Shown piece by piece: positions 23,650-37,739 of a stretch of DNA of 64,000 bases. Location: contig JAAOMT010000603.1 of the NCBI GenBank assembly GCA_016748015.1, forward strand, positions 126,021-190,020, read 5' to 3'. The notes under the pieces were generated by a model. The model ran no database searches and was not told where the DNA came from. It worked only from the letters and a program-made list of their open reading frames with translations. Position 1 is the stretch's first letter. Each line of letters starts with the position of its first letter. Origin of the DNA: Geosiphon pyriformis. Taxonomy: Eukaryota > Glomeromycota > Glomeromycetes > Archaeosporales > Geosiphonaceae. The position numbers were made by a program, and so were the translations under genes.

Positions 23650-26600
23650 CACAAAAAACTTCTTTTTTTTTTATGTCCCAAATTCACCAAAGAGCATATT
23701 TTTAAAAAAAAGTTTTTATTTTTTCTTGTTATTTTTTTGCAAATATTTCTTAAGCAAATAATTTTTTTGTAGTAAACCTGATAACTGTTTCAGATAGCAA
23801 TATATCTAAAAAAAAGTGCCCAAAAAAGCTTTTTATAGTTCTGTTAAAGGTTTTTTTTCCCAAAAAAAAAAGATTTTTATTGATAATATTAAGTATTCTG
23901 GTAATAAAAAAGATATTTCCTTGGTTAAACTTAATACTAATAATAATATATTTAGATATAAACAGCAAGTTTGGTAATAATAAAAATAATAGTGTTTTAT
24001 TAAGTATTAGTAATAACTTTTTTTTTGGCTTGGCAACAAATACCCTTAAAACCAAGAAAATAAATACTGGTCTAATATATGGTTCTCTTTTTAGTTCAAT
24101 TAATTATGATATAAATAAAGATAAAAAACTTCTCTTTTTTCTTCTTAATATTTTTTTAAATAAAAAATAGATTGATTCAAAGATTGTCAAAACTCAAATT
24201 AAGATACCTATTAGAAAATCTTTTGCTCTGAACATTAATTTTTTAGTAATAAAAGACAAATTAGCTATGGCAAAAACTTAGGCAATTAGAAAATTTTTTT
24301 CAATAATTGATGATTTTAAAAGAGTTATTACTTTTTTAAAATTTAAAGAGATTATTAAATCAATATTTATATTAATTAAGTTGTAACAAAAACTGTAATA
24401 AAATTTGCCAAATTAGTTCAAGCAAATTAGTTGATAGCAAAGTAGTTATTTTTATCAGAAAAAATTCAATATATATAGTAAAAGCTGTAAGAGATTAAAA
24501 TATTTGAATGTCCAAAGATTAATTTAAAACACTTCTGTTTATTTTATTTATAGAAATAACTACTTATAATTTTGGTGTTCTATTAAAAAGAGCTGGTGGA
24601 AAAACTTGCATTATAAATTAATTATTTAAAACTGGAAATAAGATTTGCTGTGCCATAATTGGCTTTAAATCAAAAAAAAACTTGAATTTATCTTTCATAA
24701 AAAGCCAATTTTTGGTAGTATAAGACTTTTTTGAACTAAGATAGATTTGATTCAATATAAAAAATGTGGATGTTTTAAACATTCTGCTTTAGAATGTAAT
24801 ATATTTGGTGTCTTTGTCTTTCTGTTTCCCAAGATATTTAAATAGTTTATTTTAAGTAAAAATTGTTTTTAACTTTCTAAGTTATATGTTAAGAAATATA
24901 TTCTTATCTCTTATCTTATTAGTTTTAGTGGCAAATTATGGGCTCAGATAGTTTTACTGGTTTTTACTTTCAATAATGCTTTCTTAAGTTCTGATTTGAA
25001 GTTTTTTCTTTTGGGTATTTTATTTTTAGATAAGATATTCTTTGTGTTATAAATTAATTTTTCTATTGGTAATTAGTTGGTTTTTTTGAAACATTCTTTG
25101 AAGCTTTTAGTTAACCAGATGTTTGATATTGTATAAAGACTAAGCAATATTAATCTGGTACTTTTGGCACTTATTTATTAACTCTTATTACCAGCTGTTT
25201 TTATGTCAGTATTTTTAAAAGTGAATTTAAATATGGTTTTAAACAACTTTTTACTGTTATTTTCTTCTTTTTCTTTAGCAGTAATAAATAAGAATTTGGT
25301 TTTTGGTTTAAGTAGCTCAACGATTTTGACCACTAAGATGAATGGCTTGAAATCGAAAATAGTGATTTTTAAAGCTTCAGTTAGTTTAATTTTAGCAAAA
25401 TTGGATTAATTATGTACTGACTTGGTTTTTTTTATGAATCTTTTATTTTAATAAATGATTTTGTTTAAAAAATAGCTATATATAATATTAAAAGCATAAA
25501 CAATATGGCTAAACAAAAAAATATAATCAGATAGCACAATAAGTCTGGCAATTAGATTTCTATTATTACTAAAACTAAGCTAAAAAAACAGACTAGATCT
25601 TAAATAAAAGATAGATTTCAGAGTGTAAAAGTTTTAATTTCTGGTTTAAACACTGGTTATGTGGGTGTTAAAATGACAATAATAATAAACAATACTCTAA
25701 TTCATTATGTATACAAAATTCTTGGTCATTTTATTTCAAATTGTTTATTGTTTAATAACAAAATTTCAATAACAATTTTGGATTTGTATACTGGTGCTTT
25801 AACTAATATATGATTTAATTAGGTTTGCAAGATGAATTTATTTATTGTCAAAACAATTAATTTAAGCTTTTATGATGTATTGGATAGTAATTTCAATGAA
25901 AATAGAAGGAAGTAGAATACAAGTTTTAAGAAATGTTTTAATCTAAGTTTATATAACTTTCTTTTTAATAAACTGGTTGCTAAAGCTTCTGACGTAAAGC
26001 AATTTAAGAAGTGTAAAAAAAATTATTGATTATATTTTTGTTAATAAACATCTCTTATTATCTGTAATAAGTCAAAGTATTAATAATGTATCTGAATTTT
26101 TTAATATTGACTATATAGCTGTTATAATTTCTCTTAATTTGAGTGGTTTTGTTAATAAGTATCTAAATATTATTCGAAAACATGCTAATAAAAATTAATG
26201 AAAATTTGAGATCAAAAATGCTAATAATGCTAAATAAATCTGTTTCAAAAAATGTGTTTTTAATAGGTTTTCTAGAATAATAAATAGGTTTATGAACACT
26301 AAAGTTCTTAGTAATTTAAATACTATATAAGGAAAATTAAAAAAAGTAATAGTGAATTCAACAAATACAGTTTTTTTTAAACATTAATTCAATAAATTTG
26401 ATTAATTATGAAATAAACAATCTTCAAAATTTTTTGGGCTAGAATTGCTAATTGCTAAGATTACTAAGAAACTGGGTTTGGATAATAAGTTTAAGTATAA
26501 TTGTTTTTTTAAGAAGTGGTTAATAATAGATAGTAAAAAGACTTTTAAATTTGAAGTATTGATTTAGAATGGCATAAATTTAAAGAATATTGCTAAACAA

Positions 26601-29600
26601 TTGTCAAAAATTAAGAAAAAGTATAAAAAGTCCAAATATTATAAGTTAAAAATAGTTGAAAATACAGTTATTAAAAAACAATTAAAAAGTAAATAAAAAA
26701 TTTCAGTTTTGACAATAAAAACATAATAAAAAATGTTTTGAAATAGTTTTTTTACAAAGTAATTTTGAATTATTTGATAATTAAAAAGAAGTTGGTTTTG
26801 GAATTAAATAAAATAAAACTTAAAATTAATAAAATTATGGTAGATTAAACAAGAAAACAAAAGATGTTTTCAATGCTAAATACTATATAGTTTTGTTAAT
26901 ATATATTATTGAGCTATATAAAAAATAATGTTTTTATTAATGTAATAAATAATATCAATATGCATAAGTTAATTCTAGTAGTTGATAACTTACCAAATGG
27001 CAAAACTGCTAGTTTATTTAACATATTAAATGAACTTTAAAAGCATTGTGACAATAATATAATATAATGCTTTTTAAGTTTATTAAACTTTTATTTAACT
27101 CTTAGTAAAGTTCTAGTTTTTTGGAAGAGAACATAAATCTCAATAATTTTCAAATCTTACAATTAGAATAATATCTTAATAAATATATAATCTATTGTAT
27201 TAATTAAAACAGCCAAAAAAATCCTGTCAAAGATTTTGTTAGACTGAATTTTGTTAGCTTGTACCAAGTGTAATGTTTTTTAAAATAACAATTTTTTAGT
27301 TTTAAAGAGTACTTCAACTTAATCTCCTGTGTTTACTGTTGGTTTAATTGTGAAAAATGCTTTGAAAAAAAATTATGAGGTTTGGTTGGTTCTATAAAAC
27401 ATATGCAAAACTTATAATTCAGTTAAATAACATCATTTAGAAACTAGTTTAAGATATATTAAGATATGTGGCAGGTTTATTAAGTTCTTTAATAACATAT
27501 ACAAAAACAGAATTAACAAAATAATAAAAATTTTGGTCTTTTAGATGATTACAAAGTGCAAAATAGGCTGGATTAAGATGAAGTGTTTTCACCACTTTTG
27601 TAAAGAATTTTTTATAATTTTTTGCTATATAAAGTTAAAAAACAAAACTATTTGTGTAAATACAGAATTAATATAAACTTTGTAATAAAGATAAGCAGAG
27701 TAGAAATGGGTAAAGATAAATTTTCTTTTTTTGCAACAGGTGCATTTGTCAATAATACAATTTGAGTGAAAAATAGTTAAATTTTAATGCAGTATATTTT
27801 AAATGTAATTAGTAAATTTTTTAAAATTAATAACATTTTTATTAATAATAATAAAACTGTGACAATTCTTATTAATTAAATGGTTAAAAATACTTCTTTA
27901 AACATTAATAATTAGCCAATATTTATAGTAAAACATGGTAAATTTTATAGATACTTGGAGATATTTTTGTTAACAGAAGATATTTTTAAGTTCAATCTTG
28001 TTAAAGTATATTCAAATGTTAAGTTCTTTTCTAATTTGGTTCTCAGAAAGACATTGTTAAATAAACAATTTTTTTATTTGGTTTTAATAATTTTACAGTC
28101 TATTATTAATTACTAAACATAGTTTAGTTTTATATTTAAAAATATATGCCAGAAATAAGACATTATATTAAGAAAAAAATTTAAGTTTAAGACTAATTTG
28201 CCAAAAATTTTTCTAACAAAACTTTGTACCACCTATTTTTTATGAATTAAAAATCTTTGAACAGATTTAAACAGAAAACAAGATTGCTTTATTGATTATG
28301 TTTTCTAATATATCTGGAATTAGAATGGACTTCAATAAATTTTTTACAATATTTTGTCAAATTAAAAGTCAGTTCTGTAAATAACTTTTTGGTAGATGTT
28401 ATGAAAATTTTTTGAATAATAAAATCTCTATGACTAATAATTTGTTTAATGTTTTTTGTGGTTTAAAATACTTTCTAATATTAAAAATTTTGGGAAAGTT
28501 TTTTTATTTTAATGTGGTTTACTTTTTGAAGTGTTTTGGTATTGTCTTTGATAACAGATTATTAAATAAACAAAAATTGATTATAAGTTAAAAAATTTTT
28601 TGTTAATAAAAGAGACTAAGTCCTAGAGGTTTGGTGTTATTGTAATTTAAAAAAGCTTCAGCTTATATAAGTGATTATTATATAAGATCTGATAAGACTA
28701 TTTGTTTCTGGTTGCTCAGATTTCTCTTACTTATCTGTTTTTTTGAACATTTATAACTATTTGCACAGATTGTGGACTGACATATTTAATGTTTATACAG
28801 ATAAATTATTGAAGCAATTAGATATTGCAGAAGTAGCTAATAGAACAGCAGTTTATTTTTCTAATATTGAAATTAATATGAACATAAAAATACATAAGAT
28901 ACTGTCTTTTACAATATTAAAGCTTTAGACAATTTTTTTAGTATTAGAATGCATTTTTTTATTATGCTTAATAATAGTATATATAAATAGTTAAGCAGTT
29001 TTAAATACATGTATTTTAAAAATTGAGCTTCTTCTATCAGACTTTTGGAATAAATGCTAAGTAAAAAAACATTATATAATTAATTTAATTAAGTCTAAGA
29101 ATATTTTTATTAAGTAAGTAAAGATTAAAGATCATTCAAAAGACATTAATAATAACAAAGCTAATATTTTTGCATATAATACAGCAATCTCTAACTTTGT
29201 TTTTTTTATTTGAGTTCATAAAAAATTTATTATGACTAATGACTGGGTTGTATTAGAAAATGCTTGCTATTTTGTTTGAAATATTTATAAAACAGTTTGT
29301 AAAGCTTAATAAAAGACTAATCCAAGTGCAAAGATTGTGGATAAAACATTAATTGGATCCATAAAAAAGTTAGTATTATAGCAGTTTGACATTTAAACTT
29401 ATATATGTTTTTAGAATTTATAAACAAAGTTTTAACAACTCTCTGCATATATTTAATGAAAATAGTTCATAGAAGATCGCCAATTGCTGTCAAAAAAAGA
29501 CTCTATAATTAAAGTTATCCAGAAGTTTTGTGTTTAATGTGTAGTAATATTAAACTCCTTAATCATGTTTTTACTTGCTTAAAAAACACTATAATATATT

Positions 29601-30190
29601 CTGAAATTTTGCTAAACTATATTAATTTGTGAAAATTTTTAATAGATAAATGCTTTTTATTATTGTTTTCAGTATTATATATTCTTTTTTTAAGGATATT
29701 AGATATTGGTGTTTATGAAATTTTGTATAAAAGTTTTGTTTTTAAAAAATAGACTAATAAGGCAGTTTTGGTCTTTAAAGATAGAAAAAAATCTAGATTA
29801 GTGGTAGTTAATTTTTCTTATTGTTTGGTTAAAAACCATTAAAATAAGTTGTAATTATTTAAAGTAAAATTTAATATAAACATGAAAAAAAGTGGCTTAG
29901 TTAGTAATATAGAAATAGTTCTTACTATTTTTTTTGCTGTGTCTAATTGTTTATTGGTGAGTGTTGTTTATTTGTTTGGTATTATTAAGTTATTTGCTAT
30001 TAGTTTTGGTTTGCATAAGACTTGTTTTTTTTTAAGTATTTATAATAATATAAGAATATATATGAATACATAATATTGTCTTAATTGGTTTAAGTGGCCA
30101 GTTATATATAGAAAGCACATAAACCATATTTAGTTAAACTTACTTAGTTTGTTTTTGTGTATTAAATAGTAGTTGAATTACATTTATTAA
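23650..30190 (+). pseudogene. Full-length-like LINE, heavily decayed (copy L3)
   Basis: Collinear with copies L1 and L2 but eroded to very high AT. ORF1 remnants lie at about 23750-25440 (25203-25409 matches 61900-62110 of L2). Endonuclease-like sequence is at about 25600-26180. RT lies at about 27300-28200 with LVL.NICKTY and GFLDDYKVQ-type remnants, and the FVDD box reads FVNN (27751-27756). RNase H-like NVYTDKLL is near 28790 (frame 28743-28928). A C-terminal CMLC..IKLLNHVFTC remnant near 29540 recalls the zinc motif of this family. The 3' end aligns with the end of L1 near 6241. Dozens of stops; clearly dead. Boundaries are approximate. Confidence 0.8.
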
Positions 30191-32240
30191 ATATTTAATA
30201 ATAATAAAAAATATTTTTTGTTTGTGCTAATATAATTAAAAATAAAGTCATAGAATTTTATATCTTAAATAAACAAAAATTAAAAATAAATACTATCTTT
30301 ATTATAAAATGTTTTATTATTTTACTTATATTTATAATATAATAAATATACTTAAGTACATTAAATTTTTAAACATTTTTTAATTAAGATTCTAATATTT
30401 AATTTGGTTTAGTTTAAGTTTAAGCAAATTATTAAATTAAATTAAACTTAAACAAAAACTTTAGCTAAATTTCAAACTTAAACTTAAACCAAACTTAAAA
30501 AAAAAATTTTTTTAAAAGTTTATTTATTATGTAAAAATTAGAAAATAAATTATTTAAATAAATAAATAACTTATAATTTTTTTATTTTATTAAAATAATT
30601 AATAAACAAGTTATATCAAAAAAAAAATTTTTTTAATTTTATTAAGTTTAATCAAGTTTATAAACTTTAAACCAGACTTAAACCAAATTTAAACTTGCCA
30701 AAAAGTTTAACTTCAAATTTAAATTGAACTTACTTTGAAAATTTAGTTTAATTCAAGTTTAATTTATAATTTAAACCAAACTTGAACAGTATTCAAAATT
30801 CAATTTTATTTAATTTTATAAAATTCTTATTTTTAATAATAAAGCTTTATTTTTGTTATTGTTTATTATATCAATAACAATTAAAATTTTTAATAAACAA
30901 TAATTGATTTTAATTTAATAAGTATATAATAAAATAAATATTGCTAATAGATTTTTTAAAATATTAAATAATTATAAAATTATATTAAAAATATATATTT
31001 ATATTTTTTGCATAAATATAAGTTAATTGATGACCAATAATAAAATTAACATATTATATAGCAAATTAGTATTATCTAAAACTTAAAAATACTATAGTGC
31101 TTATATTATTAAAAATTTTATTTTCTTAATATTAATTTAAATAGTTTTTATTATTGTTTTAAGCTAAATTTTTAGCCAAAAAAGTTATATTTACTTTTTT
31201 TTTTATAATTTTATTAGTTATTAAATTAATTTTTTTTAACAGTTTTTTGTTATTACTTTAGATAATACTATAAATAATAGTATTTTTATAAAAAAATTAA
31301 AAAAAAAAACATTTAATGAAATTAAAACACTTTTAATTTTAATGTTTTAATCATATTTTTAACTTAATAGTACAAATAATTTTAAATAAAATAAAAAATC
31401 ATATTTTTAAGATATTTATTAAAAATCCAAACCAAATATAATTTACTTAAAATTTTTTTAATATAAAATTTGTATAATTTAAGATTAGAAAACTTAACTC
31501 TAAAATTTATATTTTGGTTTAATATTTTAAATTTTTTGAATATATCTGTAATATATATTAAATTAAATACCATAAATTTATTTTAAATTGTTTTATTTAA
31601 TAGAATTATACTTATAATATAATTAAAAATAAATTATTTTTAAAATTAACAAGTTTTTTATTTTTTATTTTATATATTTTAAATACAAAAATTTTAATTA
31701 TAAATTTATAGATACTTAATATTTTTATTAATACTTATATTAACTTTTATTAATATTTTATTTTAAGTTGTTTTTAATAAAATTACTAAATTTTTTGAAT
31801 TATTTAAAAATATTATAATTAAAATGTTAATTAGTTTAAATAATACTGCTTTTTTAATTATAATTATGTTAAAAACATAGTTAATAATAATAAATTTGAT
31901 AAAACATTATAATTTAACATATTTAATATTAAATTTAATATTTATTATAATAGTTAAAACAGTAAAAAAAAAGTTGATTGGATTTTACTTTAAAACAAAT
32001 ATAATTATAATGTTTTATATTATATTATATTCAAAAAAAATTTTTATTATTTTACAAAGAAAAAATTTTCAAATAAAAATATTAATAAAATAAAAAAATT
32101 ATGAATTATTTTTTTATTCAAATAGTTTTATTTTTCAATTCTTATATAATAAATAAAATTTTAGAATACATATTAACTATTATATTTATATCAATAAAAA
32201 ATTTTACAATCTTAAATATAATAATTAAAAAAATATTCTT
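30191..32240. other. Extremely AT-rich region between two LINE copies
   Basis: Long A/T runs and almost no CG. 30400-30800 holds degenerate AAACTTAAACC motifs in both orientations. The rest has no recognisable gene; reading frames such as 31382-31573 and 31896-32093 are Ile/Lys/Phe/Asn-rich by composition and are not supported. Confidence 0.6.
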
Positions 32241-32346
32241 TCTCTTGATAATTTCCTGATCACAACAAAAACTAGAATATACTAAAGAAATAAATTTTCT
32301 TTATTCTTTATTTCCTTTATCTTCATAGTTATTTCTTTCAATATAT
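32241..32346 (+). mobile_element. LINE copy L2, 5' piece (5' UTR)
   Basis: Base composition changes abruptly near 32240. This piece becomes continuous with 40095 onward once Gypsy element D and its ATAT duplication are removed, placing it just upstream of the ORF1 start codon at 40109. The 5' boundary is estimated from composition only. Confidence 0.55.
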
Positions 32347-33022
32347 TGTTATGGGTTGGAGTAACAAGCTAATGAATAGCAAGGGAAAACAGGATTGTAG
32401 GGTGATGAAAATAATCAAAGAAAATTCAACTTCAAAGAGCAAATTGAATGAGTATAGATTCAATGTGTAAGATCAGTCTCATAAAATATCTCAGTTGCTA
32501 TGCTTTTTAAAGTAACCGGGGAATCTGAAGGTAGAGGGATAGTCCATACTGTCAACAAATGATTACACTTGGTATAATTCTATGCCTTACATCAGCACTC
32601 TTAGAATTCAATATCAAGTATCAAATGTGTTCTTCAGTCACATTTTATTCAATAATCTCCAAATATTGCAATTACATGTTTTAAAAAAAGGCAAATAAAC
32701 ACCAACAAGTAATTTTTTATTCCAAAGATGTTCGGATACTTGAAGGTAAAGAAAGAGAAATTAGCAATAAGAAAATGATTGAAATGAAAGTTGTTATTTT
32801 ATTTATTTAATTTCTTGATTTTTGACATGATTTTCTACAGCTAAGAGATTCACTGCTTATATAGTTGTCAAAAGTGGTCAATAACCAGGTCAATGATCAA
32901 GTCAACAGTCAAGTCATTGATCAAGTCAATGATCACTATCTAAAAATAGGATGGCTAATTATATAACATTAGTGGCTAATATATGTGATAACTAATAAAA
33001 ACTATGAGTTTCAACTGTAACA
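32347..33022 (-). repeat. 3' LTR of element D
   Basis: 676 bp, pair of 39343-40090 and of the solo LTR 62878-63517. It contains five 12-bp units of the AGGTCAATGATC type at about 32872-32932, next to a TATATAAG-type box (reverse strand, near 32860). Confidence 0.92.
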
Positions 33023-33648
33023 TCATTCTCTCCAAAGAGATTGAGCTCTGGTGAAATCAAACTATACATAAAATAATCTATTTGAAGAGTTTTATCTAAT
33101 TCAAAACTAACTAGTTTGTTGAAGTCTTTTGTGGATAAGGTGTATAATACTTGGAGTAAAATAAGTTTTGTATCCAAGAGACCAAATCTTTGTATAAGAG
33201 TTTTGGTTCTTCTTGCAATGGTTAAAACTCTTTAGACATTCAACCGTATAATGCCCAAAATTTCCACTTGTATTTCAGAAGTTGTTTTCTTCATGAGCTT
33301 CATGTCTTCTATAATTTCACCAAGGCAACCATAGAGTTCTAATTGTCTTCCATATGACAAGTTTTTGTTTATGGGGAAAATTTCTTTAATTGTTTTTCCA
33401 ATTATGATGGAAGGTGCAAGTATCACTGCTGTTATGCTTTCCAGCAGATACTTATCCATTTTGCTACCAATTTTTTCTCTTCTGGTTGTTGTTTTCTTAG
33501 ATTTAATAACAGTATGTGTTCCACTGTTATCAGTTATGATGGTCTGTTTTCCAATGGTTAAAGTAGCATTTGGATAGTTTTTGATCCAATACTCATAAAG
33601 AGTATAGAAAGCATTTTGAATGTTTTGATCCAGAAAATAATTATTCAT
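33023..33648 (-). CDS. Extra ORF after integrase in element D (ORF3)
   Basis: An ATG-started frame 33232-33648 (138 residues) is followed after one stop by a further frame (about 33177-32992) running just into the LTR, together about 200 residues. No signal peptide, membrane segment or envelope-like feature is visible. It has a basic TTTRREKIGSKM patch and helical segments. It lies where retroviral accessory genes lie, between integrase and the 3' LTR. Elements B and C have an ORF at the same place. Function unknown. Confidence 0.5.
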
Positions 33649-33740
33649 GTTGATTGAAAATACCTCTGTTTTGGAAATAGTGCATTTATTTATATCTGAT
33701 TTTTGCTGATTATTTGGGTCAGTATTACCACAACAGATAA

Positions 33741-34915
33741 CTAATTAGATTGTTTGTGATATTTCTTAAGTTGCGTACTATAAACAGAATAATTTTTGAA
33801 TATTGTTCTATATTGATTTTGTAGAATATAAGAACCATTGTTCAAAACTTTGTTGACTATAAAGAGTCCTTTCCACTGGCTAGAAAATTTATCACCATAA
33901 ACATTGTCTCTGTTTGAATGATATTCCAAAACTAAGTTACCAACACTTAGAGAAAGTGTTTTATAAGTTTTCTTCTTCTTAAGTTTTTCTTGGAACTGTT
34001 TTATCTTTTCAAAGACAATTATCCGGGCCTTTACAAGTGAGTCAAGAATGGTACCAAGTCTTCTTTGCAAAATGTCTTTGTAATTCTCTATTGTAATTTC
34101 TTCAAAGAGTATTGTCTCAATATCAATTTCTATTGGTAGAGTTGCCATTCTTCCATAGAACAGATAAAAAGATTCATAACTTGTTATGTCATGATTCACA
34201 GTTCTATAAGCAAACAAAGCTGAAAGCAGTACTTTGTCACATAGGTTTGTTTCTTCACTGGTTTTGGCTAAGGTTTCACATAATGTTCTATTAAAACGTT
34301 TTACTAAGCCATTTGTTTGGAGGTAATAAAGAGAGGAAAGTTTATGACATATTCCCATTTTCCTGCAAAGTTCTTCATCAGTGTACTGAGAAAAGCTTTT
34401 CTTCTATTAGATAAAAGTTCTTTGAGACAGCCATGACAGCAAATAATATCTTCATAAATAAAGTTAGCTATTAAGACTGCTGTTTAGTCTGGAGTGGCTC
34501 TTGTTTCTACTCACTTTGTAAGATAGTCAGTAGCTGTAATAATGAATCTGTTGCCATCAAGAGTTATTGTTAAAGGTCCAACAACATCTATAACAATTCT
34601 GTTAAATGGTTGACCAACAGAGATTAAATGGATATCTTCTTTGCGATTGGGTTTGCCTCTTCTTTGGCAAATGTCACAGGTCTTGATGTATTTAACAATG
34701 TCTTTTCCCAAGGTAGGCCAATAGTAGCGAGCCAAAGTTTTCTGGATTGTTTTTGTTTTTCCAAAATGTCCAGCTAATAGATCAGTATGCATGTTGTAGA
34801 TTACAATTTCTTTTTTTTCAAATCTTATAACTCTCTGGGGATGGTCAGGATCTTTTCTGTTTCTTTTGTATAACTGGTTTTGATGGATCAAATAGAAAAT
34901 TGATTGTTTGTGCAA
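33741..34915 (-). pseudogene. Integrase of element D
   Basis: Frame 34511-34915 carries the N-terminal zinc module (AGHFGKTKTIQKTLARYYWP ... CDICQRRGK) and the first catalytic Asp in VIDVVGPL. A broken stretch follows. Frame 33741-34358 holds the end of the catalytic core with the Glu helix (TNGLVKRFNRTLCE) and the C-terminal GPY/F-like module (QWKGLFIVNKVLNNGSY). Stops between the two frames break the core. Confidence 0.85.
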
Positions 34916-35207
34916 TTGTTTTCTTTGTTGTCAAGTGTAGTCCAGTGGGTATTGTCCTTTACCCAAAAATTCCATTAAGGCAAAATAGTTGTCCAAATCC
35001 ATTATTGTGTTTGTTTATGAGGGAGTTACTAATAATTAAGTTGGTTTAGTTTGAGAGATTGTACTGTCACTGAATGGTAAGTCTAGAGAGAGCATCAGCA
35101 TTTTGATAATTAGCTCCTTTGTAGTGTTGAATATCATAGTCGAATTCATCCAGATGAAGTATCCAGCGAGTTATCTGTTTATGTTTCAGATTCTTTTTAT
35201 TGTGCAG

Positions 35208-36618
35208 CTAAACCAAGACTTGATGATCTGTTACTACCAGGAATTTGGCACCAAGAAGATATTGGTTCCAATAGCTAGTAGCCCAGACTACTGTTAAACA
35301 TTCTTGTTCAGTTACTGAATAGTTCTTTTCTGCTGATGTGAGAGATTTACTGGCATATGCTATAGCATGTTTTCTGCCATTTTCATCTTTTTGTAAGAGT
35401 ACAGCACCAAGTTTATAACCAGATGCATCAGTGTGAAGGAAAAAAGGTTGGTCCAAATCAGGTTGCTTAAGGATTGGTTCAGTAACAAGTTTTTCCTTCA
35501 GGATTTCAAAGGCTTTTTGTTGATGTGTGCTCCAGTAGTAATTAACATTTTTTCTGAGTAGCTGGTTGAGAAAAGGCAATTTTGGAAAAATTTTTGATGA
35601 ATTTGTGATAGTAAGAAGCCAAACTAAGGAAAAAGTGTAGTTCAGAAACATTTATTGGTTGTCTAATGTTTTGAACTTTTTCAATTTTGGCTGGGTCAGG
35701 GAAGATTCCATCTTTTGTAATAAGATGACCAAGGAACTAAGTGGATTGGCATCCAAAGAAAGATTTAATTGGGTTGATCTTAAGACCAGCATTTCTGAGC
35801 AGATCAAAAATCTTTTGCAAATGTTTGAGGTGTTTATTCCAGATTTTTGAATATACCATTATGTCATCCAAGTAAACCAGAACAAAGTTTTTTTTTACTG
35901 ATTCAAACACTTTATCCATTAGGCGTTAAAAGGTGAGAGGAACATTGATGAGACCAAAAGACATGACTGTGAATTTATAGGTGCCATACTTAGTAATGAA
36001 AGCAGTTTTCTTTCTGCTTTCTGGATCCATCTTTACTTGCCAGAATCCAGCAGTTAAATCAATGGTTGAGAAAAAAGCAGCACTATTAAATTTATCTAGC
36101 ATTGCATCAATTTTGGGAAGTGGGTACATGTCTCTTATAGTAATGGCATTTAATTGGCAGTAGTCAACACAAAAGCATAGAGTTCCATCTTTCTTGAATA
36201 CTACTACAACTGGAAAAGCCCATTCACTCTTGGTTTCTTGTATGAATCCAAGATCTTTCATCCTGTTTATCTCTTTCTTGATAAACTCATTATTACGACA
36301 ATTGGATTGATAAGGCTTCAAATGTATAGAGCAAGTTTCTTTGGTTGTGATGATGTGTTGTATCACATAGATTTGTTCAGGGGTATCACCTTCTTTTGAG
36401 ATAACTGGGCTGTTTCTAGCCAATAGGTTTTTAATATCTACTTTTTTTTCTTCTGGAGAAGATTCTCTTTGTTCTACAACAAGTGATTGAATCTCAGGTG
36501 GTTCATTTTCAAAGAACTTCTGTACTTTTTTTATTTCTTCTTTGGGTATTAAACTGATTGGTTTCCAATCTTTGTAATAGATTAAGCAAAATTTGCATTC
36601 ATTACTGGGAGAATACAA
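35208..36618 (-). pseudogene. Reverse transcriptase and RNase H of element D
   Basis: RT runs 36618-35737: FCVDYCQLNAIT, FSTIDLTAGFWQVKMD, then a stop, RLMDKVFE and YLDDIMVYS with both catalytic Asp codons intact (35863-35868). The Arg of the usual VDYRQLN motif is Cys. RNase H follows at 35651-35208 with FLHTDASG, AYASKSL, NYSVTEQECL and VVTDHQ. Two stops separate the parts. Confidence 0.88.
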
Positions 36619-36654
36619 AAATTTATTGCACCAGCATCTGGCACAAGAGCCATG

Positions 36655-37653
36655 TCACCAATAACTATATTTGGCTTTCTTGTCAGGCTTTTGGTCAAAG
36701 ATTTTTCTAAGGATATTATAATAGGGCCAGCAGATCAGCTTGTCATTTACCATGATTTCTTTTTTATCTGCTTTGACATTATCTAATGGTTTGCCATTGC
36801 TGGTAAAGATAGTGTAGGCAAGTTTAGCAGTTTCTTCTTGTTCATCTTCTTTATCACTTTCTTCATCATCTGACTCATCTGATTGCTCTTCTTCTTGGTT
36901 TTGTTTGGGTATTGGAGGAGTTGTCCAATGGTGATACTTAACCACAATGGGTTTCTTACCATATTTGATGGTCAGTTTACAGAGTTTATAATCAAACAAG
37001 GCTTTTGTTTTCTTGAGCCATTCATTGCCAACTATTATGGTGTATTCTTTTGCTTCAGATACTTCTATGTTAGTTTCAATACTGATGTCATTGATTCAGA
37101 CAAGAACAGCTTTGGCTATACCTAGATCTTTTTTCTTGTTACCATGTATATTGGTCATCAGTCATGTGGATGGTTCATCAATCTTTCTGCCAATTGTTTC
37201 TAAGAAGTGTTTGGCAATGATGCTAATAGATGATCTACTGTCCAGAATTAGATCAATGAAGTAACCAGCCACTTGGGCCTTACAAATGAGAGGGGTAACA
37301 TTGTTGTTGTTAGCAAGTCTAGCTTGGCATGGGCACTTGTTGGTTTTTAGTGTTTTTTTCTTAGGAATCAAAGATTTGCGAAGGTCTTTTCTGAATTTGG
37401 GATGAGTCTTTAACTGGCCAAAGATAATGTGTGCAGAAGTTTCCATGAGATCTTTGACAATGGAATAAGAACCAGATTTTTGCATTATTTCTGGGGGTTT
37501 CAACTTTGGAGAATTCTTGAATACTTTAGTCTTTGGTGGCTCATTGTTGTTAGCAGTTGAAGTGGATGGTTTGTTTGGATCCAGAATGAAATCAACCTTG
37601 GTCTTCTTCTTCTTCTTGGTTGATTCTGAAGTATTGATTGCTAGTTCATCCAT
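36655..37653 (-). pseudogene. Protease region of element D
   Basis: A Lys-rich linker is followed by an aspartic protease with LILDSRSSIS in place of LILDSGSS; the active-site Asp is kept (37240-37242) but the Gly is Arg. A downstream GNEWLKKTKALFDY block is typical of this family, and an acidic tail precedes RT. There is no dUTPase-like domain here, unlike B and C. A stop near 37162 splits the frame. Confidence 0.75.
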
Positions 37654-37739
37654 GTTATGGTCATCATTAATTAAGTTAAAAGCATAAAAGGAGTTTTTTT
37701 CTAGTTGGTTTGCACTCTTACCCTTTGGAGGTATGCCTA

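Noticed and set aside
31382-32093. Reading frames in the AT-rich region.
   Set aside because: Composed almost only of Ile, Lys, Phe, Asn and Leu, as expected from AT-rich DNA with chance open frames.
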